Origin: Bermanella sp047628755
GTDB lineage: Bacteria > Pseudomonadota > Gammaproteobacteria > Pseudomonadales > Oceanobacteraceae
DNA length: 8,296 bases
Direction of reading: 5' to 3'
Assembly (NCBI GenBank): GCA_047628755.1
Contig: JBLHVV010000123.1
Span: forward strand, 1 to 8,296
Part shown: positions 1 through 6,291 of the stretch, one piece after another
How positions within the stretch are numbered: position 1 is the first letter of the stretch
How the letters are laid out: every line of letters begins with the position of its first letter
Made by a program: the position numbers and the translations under genes
The notes under the pieces: generated by a model
What the model saw: the letters and a program-made list of their open reading frames with translations, nothing else
The model's database searches: none
What the model was told of the DNA's origin: nothing

Positions 1-510
1 GGTGGGTACCAATTTACTCACGTTTCAGCTCATGAAGCTTGGTATGCCAGTGTAAATGCACTTTTTGGTCATTTCAAAAAATTCAAAACCGATTATTCTG
101 TTATTCCTTGGGCTACCTATACAGATCCTCAAATTGGCCGAGTGGGCTTAAACGAAACCGATGCTAAAGAAAAGGGCATTGCCTACGAAGTAACAAAATT
201 TGAAATGGCTGAATTAGACCGTGCCATTGTTGACCAAGTGGCCACAGGTTTTGTAAAAGTACTAACAGTACCAGGCAAAGATAAAATTTTAGGTGCGACT
301 ATTGTTGGCGCCATGGCCGGTGAGTTGAATGCCGAGTTTGTGTTGGCTATGCGACACGGTTTAGGGTTAAACAAACTACTAGGCACTATTCATGCGTACC
401 CGACCATGATGGAAGCTAATAAATATGTGGCGGGTGAATGGAAGCGGAACCATGCTCCTCAAGGCTTGCTGAAAATCGTAGAAAAACTGCATACTCATAG
501 AAGAAAATAG
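1..510 (+). CDS. FAD-dependent pyridine nucleotide-disulfide oxidoreductase, C-terminal part (5' truncated)
   Basis: The reading frame is open from the first base and ends at TAA 508-510, giving 169 residues, so the N-terminal FAD and NAD(P)H domains lie outside the window. What remains is the end of the FAD domain and the dimerisation domain of the dihydrolipoamide dehydrogenase / mercuric reductase / glutathione reductase superfamily. The stretch IPWATYTDPQIGRVGLNE is the classic junction into the dimerisation domain, and ILGATIVGAMAGEL is its core. The usual C-terminal active-site HxHPT motif appears as IHAYPTMMEANKYVAG, so the catalytic histidine is replaced by tyrosine. As far as I recall this is normal in MerA-like members often linked to TVP38/TMEM64 membrane proteins. 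There is no C-terminal cysteine pair as in true mercuric reductase, so mercury reduction should not be assumed. The substrate is unknown. Superfamily assignment is firm; the subfamily is inferred. Confidence 0.85.
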   Translation, partial: GGYQFTHVSAHEAWYASVNALFGHFKKFKTDYSVIPWATYTDPQIGRVGLNETDAKEKGIAYEVTKFEMAELDRAIVDQVATGFVKVLTVPGKDKILGATIVGAMAGELNAEFVLAMRHGLGLNKLLGTIHAYPTMMEANKYVAGEWKRNHAPQGLLKIVEKLHTHRRK

Positions 511-552
511 AAAAGTCGTAATTAACGGCTGTTATAACTTTAAGCGACTCAA

Positions 553-1014
553 ATGAAAACAGAATTTAATGAGAAAGAACTCAACATAGCGTTAAATTTC
601 ATGGAGCAAATCCCTTTTAATAAGCTAATTGGGTTAAAAGTTAAAAGCTTCAACGCTGATGAGATTGTTTTCAAAATAGAGATGCGTGACGAGCTGGTGG
701 GTAACTGGCTACAAGGTATACTGCATGGCGGGGTGATTGCTAGTGCGTTAGATGTAGCAGGTGGAACGGCTGCATTAGTGGGAGCCTATGCCAGAAAGAG
801 TGACCTTCCACAAGAAGAGCGGATAAAAAGTCTGTCTAAGCTTGGCACCATTGACATGCGCGTGGACTACTTGCGACCAGGCAAGGGTAAAGAGTTTTTT
901 GCTTCTGCCAGTATCTTAAGAATAGGATCTAAGGTAGCCGTCACGCGAATGGAGTTTAAAAACGAAAGTGACGAACTAATAGCGGTGGGTACCGGTACTT
1001 ATATGTGTGGTTAA
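553..1014 (+). CDS. yigI: YigI-like hotdog-fold acyl-CoA thioesterase
   Basis: This 153-residue protein matches the length and sequence pattern of E. coli YigI, a PaaI/4HBT-type hotdog thioesterase reported to act on medium- and long-chain acyl-CoAs. Visible hallmarks are VGNWLQGILHGGVIASALD (about residues 49-67), with the HGG of the hotdog helix and a downstream Asp, and GTIDMRVDYLRPG (about 98-110), both nearly identical to YigI. It is a soluble cytoplasmic protein with no signal peptide. The ATG at 553 is preceded only by a weak purine stretch (TAAG about 8 bases upstream). The next ATG at 601 would delete residues before the PFNKLIGL segment that E. coli YigI also keeps, so 553 is preferred. 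It sits 42 bp after the oxidoreductase and could be cotranscribed with it. The exact substrate is inferred from the family. Confidence 0.9.
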   Translation: MKTEFNEKELNIALNFMEQIPFNKLIGLKVKSFNADEIVFKIEMRDELVGNWLQGILHGGVIASALDVAGGTAALVGAYARKSDLPQEERIKSLSKLGTIDMRVDYLRPGKGKEFFASASILRIGSKVAVTRMEFKNESDELIAVGTGTYMCG

Positions 1015-1016
1015 AC

Positions 1017-1045
1017 TTGTGTGATAAAATAGCCGCAATTATTAT
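1017..1045 (+). promoter_or_regulatory. Candidate sigma70 promoter for the small acidic gene
   Basis: TTGTGT at 1017-1022 and TATTAT at 1040-1045 are separated by 17 bp. The -10 hexamer matches the consensus at five of six positions, but the -35 matches only at TTG. Transcription would begin near 1052, leaving a short leader that contains the ribosome binding site of the gene at 1066. This would let the gene be expressed independently of yigI. The call rests on pattern only. Confidence 0.3.
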
Positions 1046-1065
1046 GAACAAAAAGAGTTAGGTCC

Positions 1066-1425
1066 ATGGATCAATTTACCGAATACGAAGATCGCTTTGA
1101 TGCGGTATTAACTTATAATCATGCAGAGCTTACGGTATCTATAGACAAGCCTATTTCAGTTGAAGATCTTGCTGAATATGGTCAACTCATTGAAGCCAAT
1201 TATGTGGCATTAGTAGAGCGCTCATTGGAGTTTATTGAAGACAATAAAGCCGCCAACAATATCCAATACATAGATGATCTAGAGTCACCTATGATTTTGG
1301 TTGGTGATGGCGAGTTGTCTGTTTATTGGTTTTCTGAAAAAGGCGATAGAAAAGGAAAGCCCATTATTGGGGTAGACTTTGATAAAGAAAGTTTAGACGC
1401 TAATAGTATGTCTGTTGGTGATTAA
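1066..1425 (+). CDS. Small acidic protein of unknown function
   Basis: This 119-residue reading frame follows yigI by 51 bp and ends 27 bp before the converging hemY stop. The ATG at 1066 is preceded by GAGTTAGG, a usable ribosome binding site. I do not recognise the family. The composition is strongly acidic: 27 Asp/Glu against 9 Lys/Arg, a net charge of about -18. There is no signal peptide, membrane segment or cysteine, so a soluble cytoplasmic protein is expected. The middle (about residues 30-60) looks helical and the part from about 75 to 105 looks like alternating beta strands, suggesting a small alpha/beta fold. Its place at a convergent junction, with a candidate promoter of its own, suggests a stand-alone gene. 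Codon use resembles its neighbours, so I think it is a real gene; the function is unknown. Confidence 0.75.
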   Translation: MDQFTEYEDRFDAVLTYNHAELTVSIDKPISVEDLAEYGQLIEANYVALVERSLEFIEDNKAANNIQYIDDLESPMILVGDGELSVYWFSEKGDRKGKPIIGVDFDKESLDANSMSVGD

Positions 1426-1452
1426 GTACAGTCATAATGTTAATCAAAAAAA

Positions 1453-2676
1453 TTAATTAGGCAATGGTAGCTCAGGCAATTCTAGCCCCAACCCTTGCCT
1501 TAACATTTCTAACGCTTTCTCGTCGTCATGCTTTGCTAAATATAATCGACTTAATTCACTTCGAGTTTCAGCATTATTTTGCTGAGCTAGGCTGGCTTCA
1601 AAATAATCTTGCGCTTGGATAAATTCTTCGTTCAGCATACTAATACGCCCAACTGTCAATAATAATCCTGCATCATTTGGGCGTTGTTTTAATTGATCTT
1701 GAGCAAATAATAGTTGCAGTTTAGGCTTTTCACCCTTTACCCAGCCATATAAGTTAACCAGTTCTGAGGTGAAGTGATGGGGTAAGATATAACGTAATTC
1801 TTGCTCGGCTATTTCATGGGCCCCAAGGTGCATTAAATGTTCAATAAATGCATGGGCTAATGGGGCGAAATCTAGATTTTTTAATGTGTTTTTAGGAATG
1901 CTTTTCCAAACGTCTAGTAAAGCTTCTGGATCTCTGCTGCTGCTGTCTCGCGATCGAATCATATGCTCAATAAGCTTACCATAAGCCTTAATCTCTAAAT
2001 TGGCGGTTTCTTTGTTAGCTAATAACTTGTGCTTACTAATGCTAGGTAAAATATCTAAAACGGCTTTCCAGTCATTAAGCTTCATGTAGGCTTTCATTAG
2101 CATTTTTCTAACGTTTAGGTTTTTAGGGAACTGCTTTTTCAAACGTAAGCAAGTAGCTAAGCACTGTTCAAATTGTTCTCGTTCTAATTGAAGTTGTGCC
2201 TGCTGAAGTCCTACAGCTAAATCAGCGCCCTTGATACTTTTTGCTGCTTGAGTCATATAGTCGTCGCTGCGTTCATAATCGCCAGCAATTTGCGCTGCTC
2301 GTGCAGCAGCTAAATAGTTGATTATTTTTCCGTTGCCATGGGCACCAGAAATTAATAACTTTTCACTGTTTTTAACATCTCCTTCAGCAAGGTAAATTAA
2401 ACCTTTAACCGTTTTATTTATGGCACTCTTTGAGCTCCGTTGTTCTCGCCAATTCTTTAACGCTTGCGGAGAAGCGATAATTGAAATGCAAAGTTGCACA
2501 CTACCATAAATTACTAAAATAGCTGAACCCAGTAGCAATAAAAATACCCAAAGACTCGTTTCGATAACCCATTGTTGAAAGCTAATTAAGACGTAGCCAC
2601 TGCCCTGCAGCATATAGTGTCCGAGCAAAGTTCCTGAAAATAATAAAATGATTAATAAAAGCAGGCGTTTATTCAT
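1453..2676 (-). CDS. hemY: HemY, inner-membrane TPR protein of the heme operon
   Basis: The last gene of the hemCDXY operon encodes 407 residues, close to the usual size of proteobacterial HemY (about 400). The N-terminus has two hydrophobic membrane segments (about residues 3-25 and 40-68). They are followed by a long helical, soluble region with TPR-like repeats, clearest near the C-terminus (about 330-395, with PNDAGLLLTVGRISMLNEEF and SRLYLAKHDDEKALEMLRQ). This is the HemY_N plus TPR layout. It is not the unrelated Gram-positive protoporphyrinogen/coproporphyrinogen oxidase that is also named HemY. The biochemical role is unsettled; the protein is thought to support late heme synthesis at the membrane. 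Its ATG shares one base with the hemX stop (TAATG) and has a GGGAG ribosome binding site 8 bases upstream, inside the end of hemX, which points to translational coupling. Confidence 0.9.
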   Translation of the reverse strand: MNKRLLLLIILLFSGTLLGHYMLQGSGYVLISFQQWVIETSLWVFLLLLGSAILVIYGSVQLCISIIASPQALKNWREQRSSKSAINKTVKGLIYLAEGDVKNSEKLLISGAHGNGKIINYLAAARAAQIAGDYERSDDYMTQAAKSIKGADLAVGLQQAQLQLEREQFEQCLATCLRLKKQFPKNLNVRKMLMKAYMKLNDWKAVLDILPSISKHKLLANKETANLEIKAYGKLIEHMIRSRDSSSRDPEALLDVWKSIPKNTLKNLDFAPLAHAFIEHLMHLGAHEIAEQELRYILPHHFTSELVNLYGWVKGEKPKLQLLFAQDQLKQRPNDAGLLLTVGRISMLNEEFIQAQDYFEASLAQQNNAETRSELSRLYLAKHDDEKALEMLRQGLGLELPELPLPN

Positions 2677-3815
2677 TAAGCTTGCTCCCGCTTAATAATA
2701 CTTGTTTTATTATCATTATTTTCAATTTGAGTAGCGGGCTGATCCTTAACAGTGGTTGGTTCTATATCTTTGGATTTAGTCGTTGGGGCATAAGTACGAT
2801 CTTTAATTATTTGCCGAAGTAGCCGCAAGGACTCACTTACATCTGGCATAGAAGAACTTATTTTTACTAACTTTAATGAAATAATTTGATTTAATAGTGC
2901 GTTAGCTTGCTGGTGTCGTAATGTATTCTGTATCCAGTTTTTAGCATTGTCTAGGCTCGATTCATATAAGGCTTGATCGCTTTTTAGTAAGGCCCATTGA
3001 GCTTGCTCAAGCATTAAAGTTAAGCTGTGTTCCAATAGTTGGTATTGCTGATTGGCCAGAGGTGCATCAAATGCTTTGTCGCGGGTACGCACACTAATTA
3101 ATGAAAGTAACTGGTCAACAAATCCTGTTGCTGCTGGTTCTTTAATTTGTATTGTGTTGTCAGAAATTGAATCTGAAGTAAATGTCTTTGGCGGCTGAAC
3201 AGTTTCATGAACAATAGTCTTTAAGGCTTGTAGCTTTGTATATATACCTTGCTGATCAATGGTGGTGGCTTTACCAAGCATTAGCATTTCTTCTGCCATT
3301 TTTTCACGGACCATAATCATGGCTGGATCATCTAATGAAGCTAATACTTTGTCAGCGGCATCGAATAAAGCGCTTGCGCCAGTTATTTCTTTTTGTAGCA
3401 TTACTCTTTGATTAGCAAGGCGTAGCAAATATTCTACTTCAGCCAGTTTCCAGTCATCTAAGCGTGCACCAGGGATTTGATTAAGAGTTTGTTGCATAAA
3501 AGCTAGCCGACCAGTCATTGCATTTAACCGTTGCTTACTTTGTTCAAGTTGCTCTATAAATTGACCATTCTGTTGGATTTGTTTAGAGCTTTGCTCGGCG
3601 ACTATGGCTAAATGTTTTTCCAGTGAATTATTCTCTAGTGCCAGCATTTCAATGCGGTATATAAAAAATACACTGGCAACCATCACCATAGCAAGACTGA
3701 TAATTGCAACGACATTTTTGGAGCTTTTAAGCGAGGTTGATTTCAATGGTTCATCAGGCAATAAAACGTTTGATGAGTCAGTTACAGCTTTGCTTTTATT
3801 TTTTTGTTCACTCAC
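2676..3815 (-). CDS. hemX: HemX, membrane-anchored protein of the heme operon
   Basis: The product has 379 residues (E. coli HemX is about 390). It has a short polar N-terminus, one membrane segment (about residues 34-53, VVAIISLAMVMVASVFFIY), then a predicted coiled coil (about 55-110, rich in E, Q, K and L) and a helical periplasmic domain. ARLDDWKLAEVEYLLRLANQ (about 117-136) is the conserved HemX block. Many databases call it uroporphyrinogen-III C-methyltransferase, but no SAM-binding methyltransferase motif is visible, so that name should not be read as an activity. The start is GTG at 3815, supported by TAGGA exactly 7 bases upstream; the next methionine is inside the membrane segment. 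The gene lies 50 bp after hemD and overlaps hemY by one base. Residues 325-379 are polar and low in conservation signals. Confidence 0.9.
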   Translation of the reverse strand: MSEQKNKSKAVTDSSNVLLPDEPLKSTSLKSSKNVVAIISLAMVMVASVFFIYRIEMLALENNSLEKHLAIVAEQSSKQIQQNGQFIEQLEQSKQRLNAMTGRLAFMQQTLNQIPGARLDDWKLAEVEYLLRLANQRVMLQKEITGASALFDAADKVLASLDDPAMIMVREKMAEEMLMLGKATTIDQQGIYTKLQALKTIVHETVQPPKTFTSDSISDNTIQIKEPAATGFVDQLLSLISVRTRDKAFDAPLANQQYQLLEHSLTLMLEQAQWALLKSDQALYESSLDNAKNWIQNTLRHQQANALLNQIISLKLVKISSSMPDVSESLRLLRQIIKDRTYAPTTKSKDIEPTTVKDQPATQIENNDNKTSIIKREQA

Positions 3816-3822
3816 AATTTTA

Positions 3823-3827
3823 TCCTA
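3823..3827 (-). promoter_or_regulatory. Ribosome binding site that fixes the GTG start of hemX
   Basis: On the minus strand TAGGA is followed by the 7-base spacer TAAAATT and then GTG at 3815-3813. This is the best Shine-Dalgarno match near the hemX N-terminus and there is no ATG nearby, so it settles the non-ATG start. Confidence 0.6.
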
Positions 3828-3865
3828 TATAAAGCTGCGTTTAAGCCAGTGTGTTTTGACTTAAC

Positions 3866-4693
3866 TTATACTTGTTCAGTTTGCTGATAAAGCGCATCTA
3901 AAAACGAAATTACATGTTCAGCATCTAAGTTGGTGCAAACATGAACCCCAGCAAATATTTTGGCTAAGTTCATGTTTATTAAATTATCGTATATACGCTG
4001 GCTGGGTATAATTAAGTGAAGCTGATTACTAATCGATGGCAACAAATCATTCGCCAGTTGCTGGGCCATTTCTCCACTTGTGACTAAAGCATAGTGTATT
4101 TGTTGTTCAGTTAGTAGAGCGGATAACTGACTCTTATGAACGCTAATAGCTTGGCGCTTATAAAGCTCTGCATAGCTAACATTGGCACCGCGTGCAGTAA
4201 GGGTTTGAGCGATTAATTCACGACCGCCAGTGCCTCTTAAAATAAGTACTTTTTTAGCGGTTAAGTCTTGTAATTCAGGTAAGGCCAATAAGCCTTCACT
4301 GTGCTTTTCTACCGGACTTTTTATATTCATGCCCAGCGGTAAAAGAGGCTGGGCGCTACTTTTTCCAACAGCAAACCATTGTATGTTGATTGGAATCTGA
4401 GGCCAGTACTGGTCAATCCATTCGTAGGCCAGCGATGACGCATTACTAGTAACAGTAATGATAATGTCGTAAAGGTCGATATTCATGATCTTATTTTTTA
4501 AATCATAAAAGCCTTTATCGCTTTCTGTAATGGGGTGAATGCTAACAAGTGGCTGATGAAAGCACTGCCAATGTTGCCGAGTAAGTGCATTCATCAATGT
4601 ATGTTGCTGCCCTTCAGGGCGAGTAATCAATACTTTTTTATGGCTCACGATTAAGTTGCCGCCCAGGATTTTCTTGTTATTGCAAAGGTGCAT
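3866..4693 (-). CDS. hemD: Uroporphyrinogen-III synthase
   Basis: HemD cyclises and inverts ring D of hydroxymethylbilane, made by HemC, to give uroporphyrinogen III, the branch point to heme and siroheme. The 275-residue frame carries the family opening KKVLITRPEGQQ (about residues 19-30), the central ITVTSNASSLAYEW and WFAVGKSSA segments, KKVLILRGTGGRELIAQTL (about 145-163) and the C-terminal YALVTSGEMAQQL. This is the bilobed HemD fold, soluble and cytoplasmic. HemD sequences vary greatly, so recognition rests on these blocks and on synteny. The start is uncertain. ATG at 4693 lies 15 bp after hemC but has no clear ribosome binding site and adds about 15 residues that relatives lack. GTG at 4648 would give 260 residues, start just before the conserved strand (VSHKKVLITRP) and have a weak GGGCGG upstream. 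I list the longer form and consider the shorter one at least as likely. Confidence 0.9.
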   Translation of the reverse strand: MHLCNNKKILGGNLIVSHKKVLITRPEGQQHTLMNALTRQHWQCFHQPLVSIHPITESDKGFYDLKNKIMNIDLYDIIITVTSNASSLAYEWIDQYWPQIPINIQWFAVGKSSAQPLLPLGMNIKSPVEKHSEGLLALPELQDLTAKKVLILRGTGGRELIAQTLTARGANVSYAELYKRQAISVHKSQLSALLTEQQIHYALVTSGEMAQQLANDLLPSISNQLHLIIPSQRIYDNLINMNLAKIFAGVHVCTNLDAEHVISFLDALYQQTEQV

Positions 4694-4708
4694 TTCAATA
4701 CACGATTA

Positions 4709-5662
4709 TCAATCAATATGGCGGCCATATACTTCACTCAAAATACGCCCAGCCCCTTTGGCTAATAACGCTTCAGCTACCCTAATACCAAGTTGTTCAT
4801 AGCTTTCAGCTGGTCCATTGGATTCTGCGCGAATGATTTCTGAACCATCTTCGCTGCCTACCAACCCTCTTAGATGCAGCTGACCATCGTCTAGCGTGGC
4901 ATAGCACGCTATAGGAACCTGGCAGCCTCCTTCTAGCCGGCGGTTAAGGGCACGCTCAGCCAGCACTCGACTGGCTGTTTCTGAGTGATGCAGGCAAGCC
5001 AGCAGTGCTTTGGTGTTTTCATCATCAATGCGGCATTCAATACCAACGGCTCCTTGTCCACCAGCCGGCAAGCTAACAGTATCGTTAATATATTCAGCAA
5101 TGCGGTCTCTTAATTCTAATCGAATTAAACCTGCGCTGGCTAGGATAATGGCGTCGTAATTGCCGCTATCTAATTTACCTAAGCGAGTTTGTACGTTACC
5201 ACGCAAGCTGGTGATTTTAAGGTCTGGACGCGCGGCTAACAGCTGGCATTGGCGGCGCAGGCTGGATGTTCCCACGTGAGCACCATGAGGCAAGTCTTTA
5301 AATGCTTTGTAAGTGTTCGATACAAATGCATCAGTAGGGTTTTCTCTAGGACAAATAACCTCCAAGTCTAATCCCTCAGGGAATTCCATAGGTACGTCTT
5401 TCATGCTGTGTACGGCAATGTCGGCACGGCCATCTAGCATGGCGGCTTCTAGCTCTTTTACAAACAAGCCTTTACCACCAATTTTGGCTAATGGCGTATC
5501 TAGAATTTTATCTCCCTGAGTCGTGAAGGTGACCAGTTCTACTGCCACTTCAGGATGATACTTTTTCAATTCAGCTTTTACATATTCCGCTTGCCATAAA
5601 GCGAGCTTGCTTTTACGAGTGGCAATACGAAGAACACGAGTTGTTGGTTGCTTTACAGACAT
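4709..5662 (-). CDS. hemC: Porphobilinogen deaminase (hydroxymethylbilane synthase)
   Basis: HemC polymerises four porphobilinogen molecules into hydroxymethylbilane in the cytoplasm, using a dipyrromethane cofactor. The match to E. coli HemC runs the whole length: RVLRIATRKSKLALWQAEYV at the start, DTPLAKIGGKGLFVKELE, DIAVHSMKDVP with the catalytic Asp (residue 81 from this start), VGTSSLRRQCQL, SLRGNVQTRLGKLD, and LEGGCQVPIACYA with the cofactor-attaching Cys (residue 247). The length is 317 residues, normal for the family. I chose the ATG at 5662 because the family begins a few residues before RIATR. An in-frame GTG at 5671 would add three residues (MTY), and neither start has a strong Shine-Dalgarno. 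It is the first gene of the hemCDXY operon and is transcribed divergently from lrgA. Confidence 0.97.
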   Translation of the reverse strand: MSVKQPTTRVLRIATRKSKLALWQAEYVKAELKKYHPEVAVELVTFTTQGDKILDTPLAKIGGKGLFVKELEAAMLDGRADIAVHSMKDVPMEFPEGLDLEVICPRENPTDAFVSNTYKAFKDLPHGAHVGTSSLRRQCQLLAARPDLKITSLRGNVQTRLGKLDSGNYDAIILASAGLIRLELRDRIAEYINDTVSLPAGGQGAVGIECRIDDENTKALLACLHHSETASRVLAERALNRRLEGGCQVPIACYATLDDGQLHLRGLVGSEDGSEIIRAESNGPAESYEQLGIRVAEALLAKGAGRILSEVYGRHID

Positions 5663-5691
5663 ATAGGTCACAGATCTTTTGGATTAAAACC

Positions 5692-5700
5692 ATAATAGCA
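5692..5700 (-). promoter_or_regulatory. Extended -10 promoter element for the hemCDXY operon
   Basis: On the minus strand TGCTATTAT reads as an extended -10 (TGn followed by TATTAT, five of six consensus bases). No good -35 lies at the right distance (CTCAAA is the best, about 17 bases upstream), which fits an extended -10 promoter. Transcription would start near 5685, about 23 bases before the chosen hemC ATG. The call rests on motif and position only. Confidence 0.4.
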
Positions 5701-5818
5701 GAATGTTTAAAATATTTGAGTACGAACTGGTAAACTACTTACCTAAATTCAGAGAACGAGTATGGATACAAGCGTTACAGACTTTTTTCAAATTATTTAA
5801 TGCTCATAAACAGTAGAA

Positions 5819-5843
5819 GTTATGCACAGAGTCTGTGGATAAC
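5819..5843. promoter_or_regulatory. Palindromic pair of DnaA boxes in the hemC-lrgA intergenic region
   Basis: The half-sites GTTATGCACAGA (5819-5830) and TCTGTGGATAAC (5832-5843) are inverted copies around a single central G, with one mismatch in twelve. Each contains a match to the DnaA-box consensus TTATNCACA: TTATGCACA on the plus strand (5820-5828) and TTATCCACA, the strongest known E. coli box, on the minus strand (5834-5842). The boxes face each other across 5 bp. The site lies 38 bp before the lrgA ATG and about 120 bp upstream of the hemC -10, so it could regulate lrgAB, or it could titrate or remodel DnaA. The box matches are seen directly; binding and role are inferred. A palindrome this regular could also be the operator of an unrelated dimeric repressor. 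Confidence 0.55.
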
Positions 5844-5845
5844 CT

Positions 5846-5854
5846 TCTGAATAA
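5846..5854 (-). promoter_or_regulatory. Weak third DnaA-box-like site
   Basis: On the minus strand TTATTCAGA differs from TTATNCACA by one base (G for C at position 8). It lies 3 bp from the neighbouring strong box and in the same orientation. It is part of a 12-bp-spaced direct repeat in which ATAACCTT occurs at 5839-5846 and again at 5851-5858. Alone it would not be called; it gains weight only from sitting beside two consensus boxes. Confidence 0.25.
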
Positions 5855-5880
5855 CCTTGGGACACAATTCGCCATCCCTT

Positions 5881-6291
5881 ATGTGGCGAGTACTTTTATT
5901 AGATTGGTTAAAAAATCACATGTTATACGGTTTAATTATACTTTTAATATATTTACTAATGGGCGAGTTTGTTGCGCACCTTTTGTCTTGGCCCGTTCCG
6001 GGCTCAGTTGTAGGCATGATTCTGTTATTTATTACTTTGTTAATAAAAGGGGGTATAAGCACCGACCTAAAAGCCAGCAGTAATGGGATCTTACCGTACT
6101 TACCTTTATTCATTGTGCCGGCTTCTGTGGGTATCGTTAACTTTATGGGTATTTTACAGCAACAAGGTTTTGCGTTACTAACGGCCATTTTAGTCAGCTT
6201 ATTAGTGGGTATTCCTGTTTGCGGCTTGTCAGCTCAATGGCTAATTAAAAACCAACTGAAAGCCAGCAAGAGCAAAGGTAATAACTTATGA
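5881..6291 (+). CDS. LrgA/CidA-family (YohJ-like) small membrane protein
   Basis: This 136-residue integral membrane protein has four hydrophobic segments (about residues 14-34, 36-55, 74-93 and 98-120) and the family signature WPVPGSVVGMILLF, plus LPLFIVPASVGIVNF. It matches the layout of E. coli YohJ and staphylococcal LrgA/CidA. Family members have been linked to holin-like control of murein hydrolases and, in some bacteria and plant homologues, to export of pyruvate or glycolate-type carboxylates; which applies here is unknown. The ATG at 5881 is chosen because it gives the normal N-terminus; an in-frame TTG at 5857 would add eight residues and overlap the third DnaA-like box. No strong ribosome binding site is visible at either. 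The stop overlaps the lrgB ATG by four bases (ATGA), so the two are cotranslated. Confidence 0.85.
   Translation: MWRVLLLDWLKNHMLYGLIILLIYLLMGEFVAHLLSWPVPGSVVGMILLFITLLIKGGISTDLKASSNGILPYLPLFIVPASVGIVNFMGILQQQGFALLTAILVSLLVGIPVCGLSAQWLIKNQLKASKSKGNNL

Noticed and set aside
511..552. Hairpin between the oxidoreductase and yigI
   Set aside because: AGTCG/CGACT could pair across about 25 bases with a four-pair inner hairpin, but there is no T-run and both stems are short; probably chance.
1426..1452. Bidirectional terminator between the acidic gene and hemY
   Set aside because: TTAAT and ATTAA flank a seven-A run, giving only a five-pair, all-AT stem. That is too weak to call a rho-independent terminator.
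3604..3864. Plus-strand reading frame of 86 codons antisense to the start of hemX
   Set aside because: It mirrors the hemX N-terminus, and its hydrophobic stretch only reflects the complement of the membrane segment.
5663..5880. The hemC-lrgA intergenic region as the chromosomal replication origin
   Set aside because: It has only two consensus DnaA boxes and one weak one, a single GATC (5673-5676), no repeated AT-rich 13-mers and no dnaA, mnmG or mnmE nearby. A smaller DnaA-binding site fits better.
5835..6083. Out-of-frame plus-strand reading frame of 82 codons overlapping the DnaA boxes and lrgA
   Set aside because: It overlaps the well-supported lrgA in another frame, and its sequence shows no domain or membrane pattern of its own.
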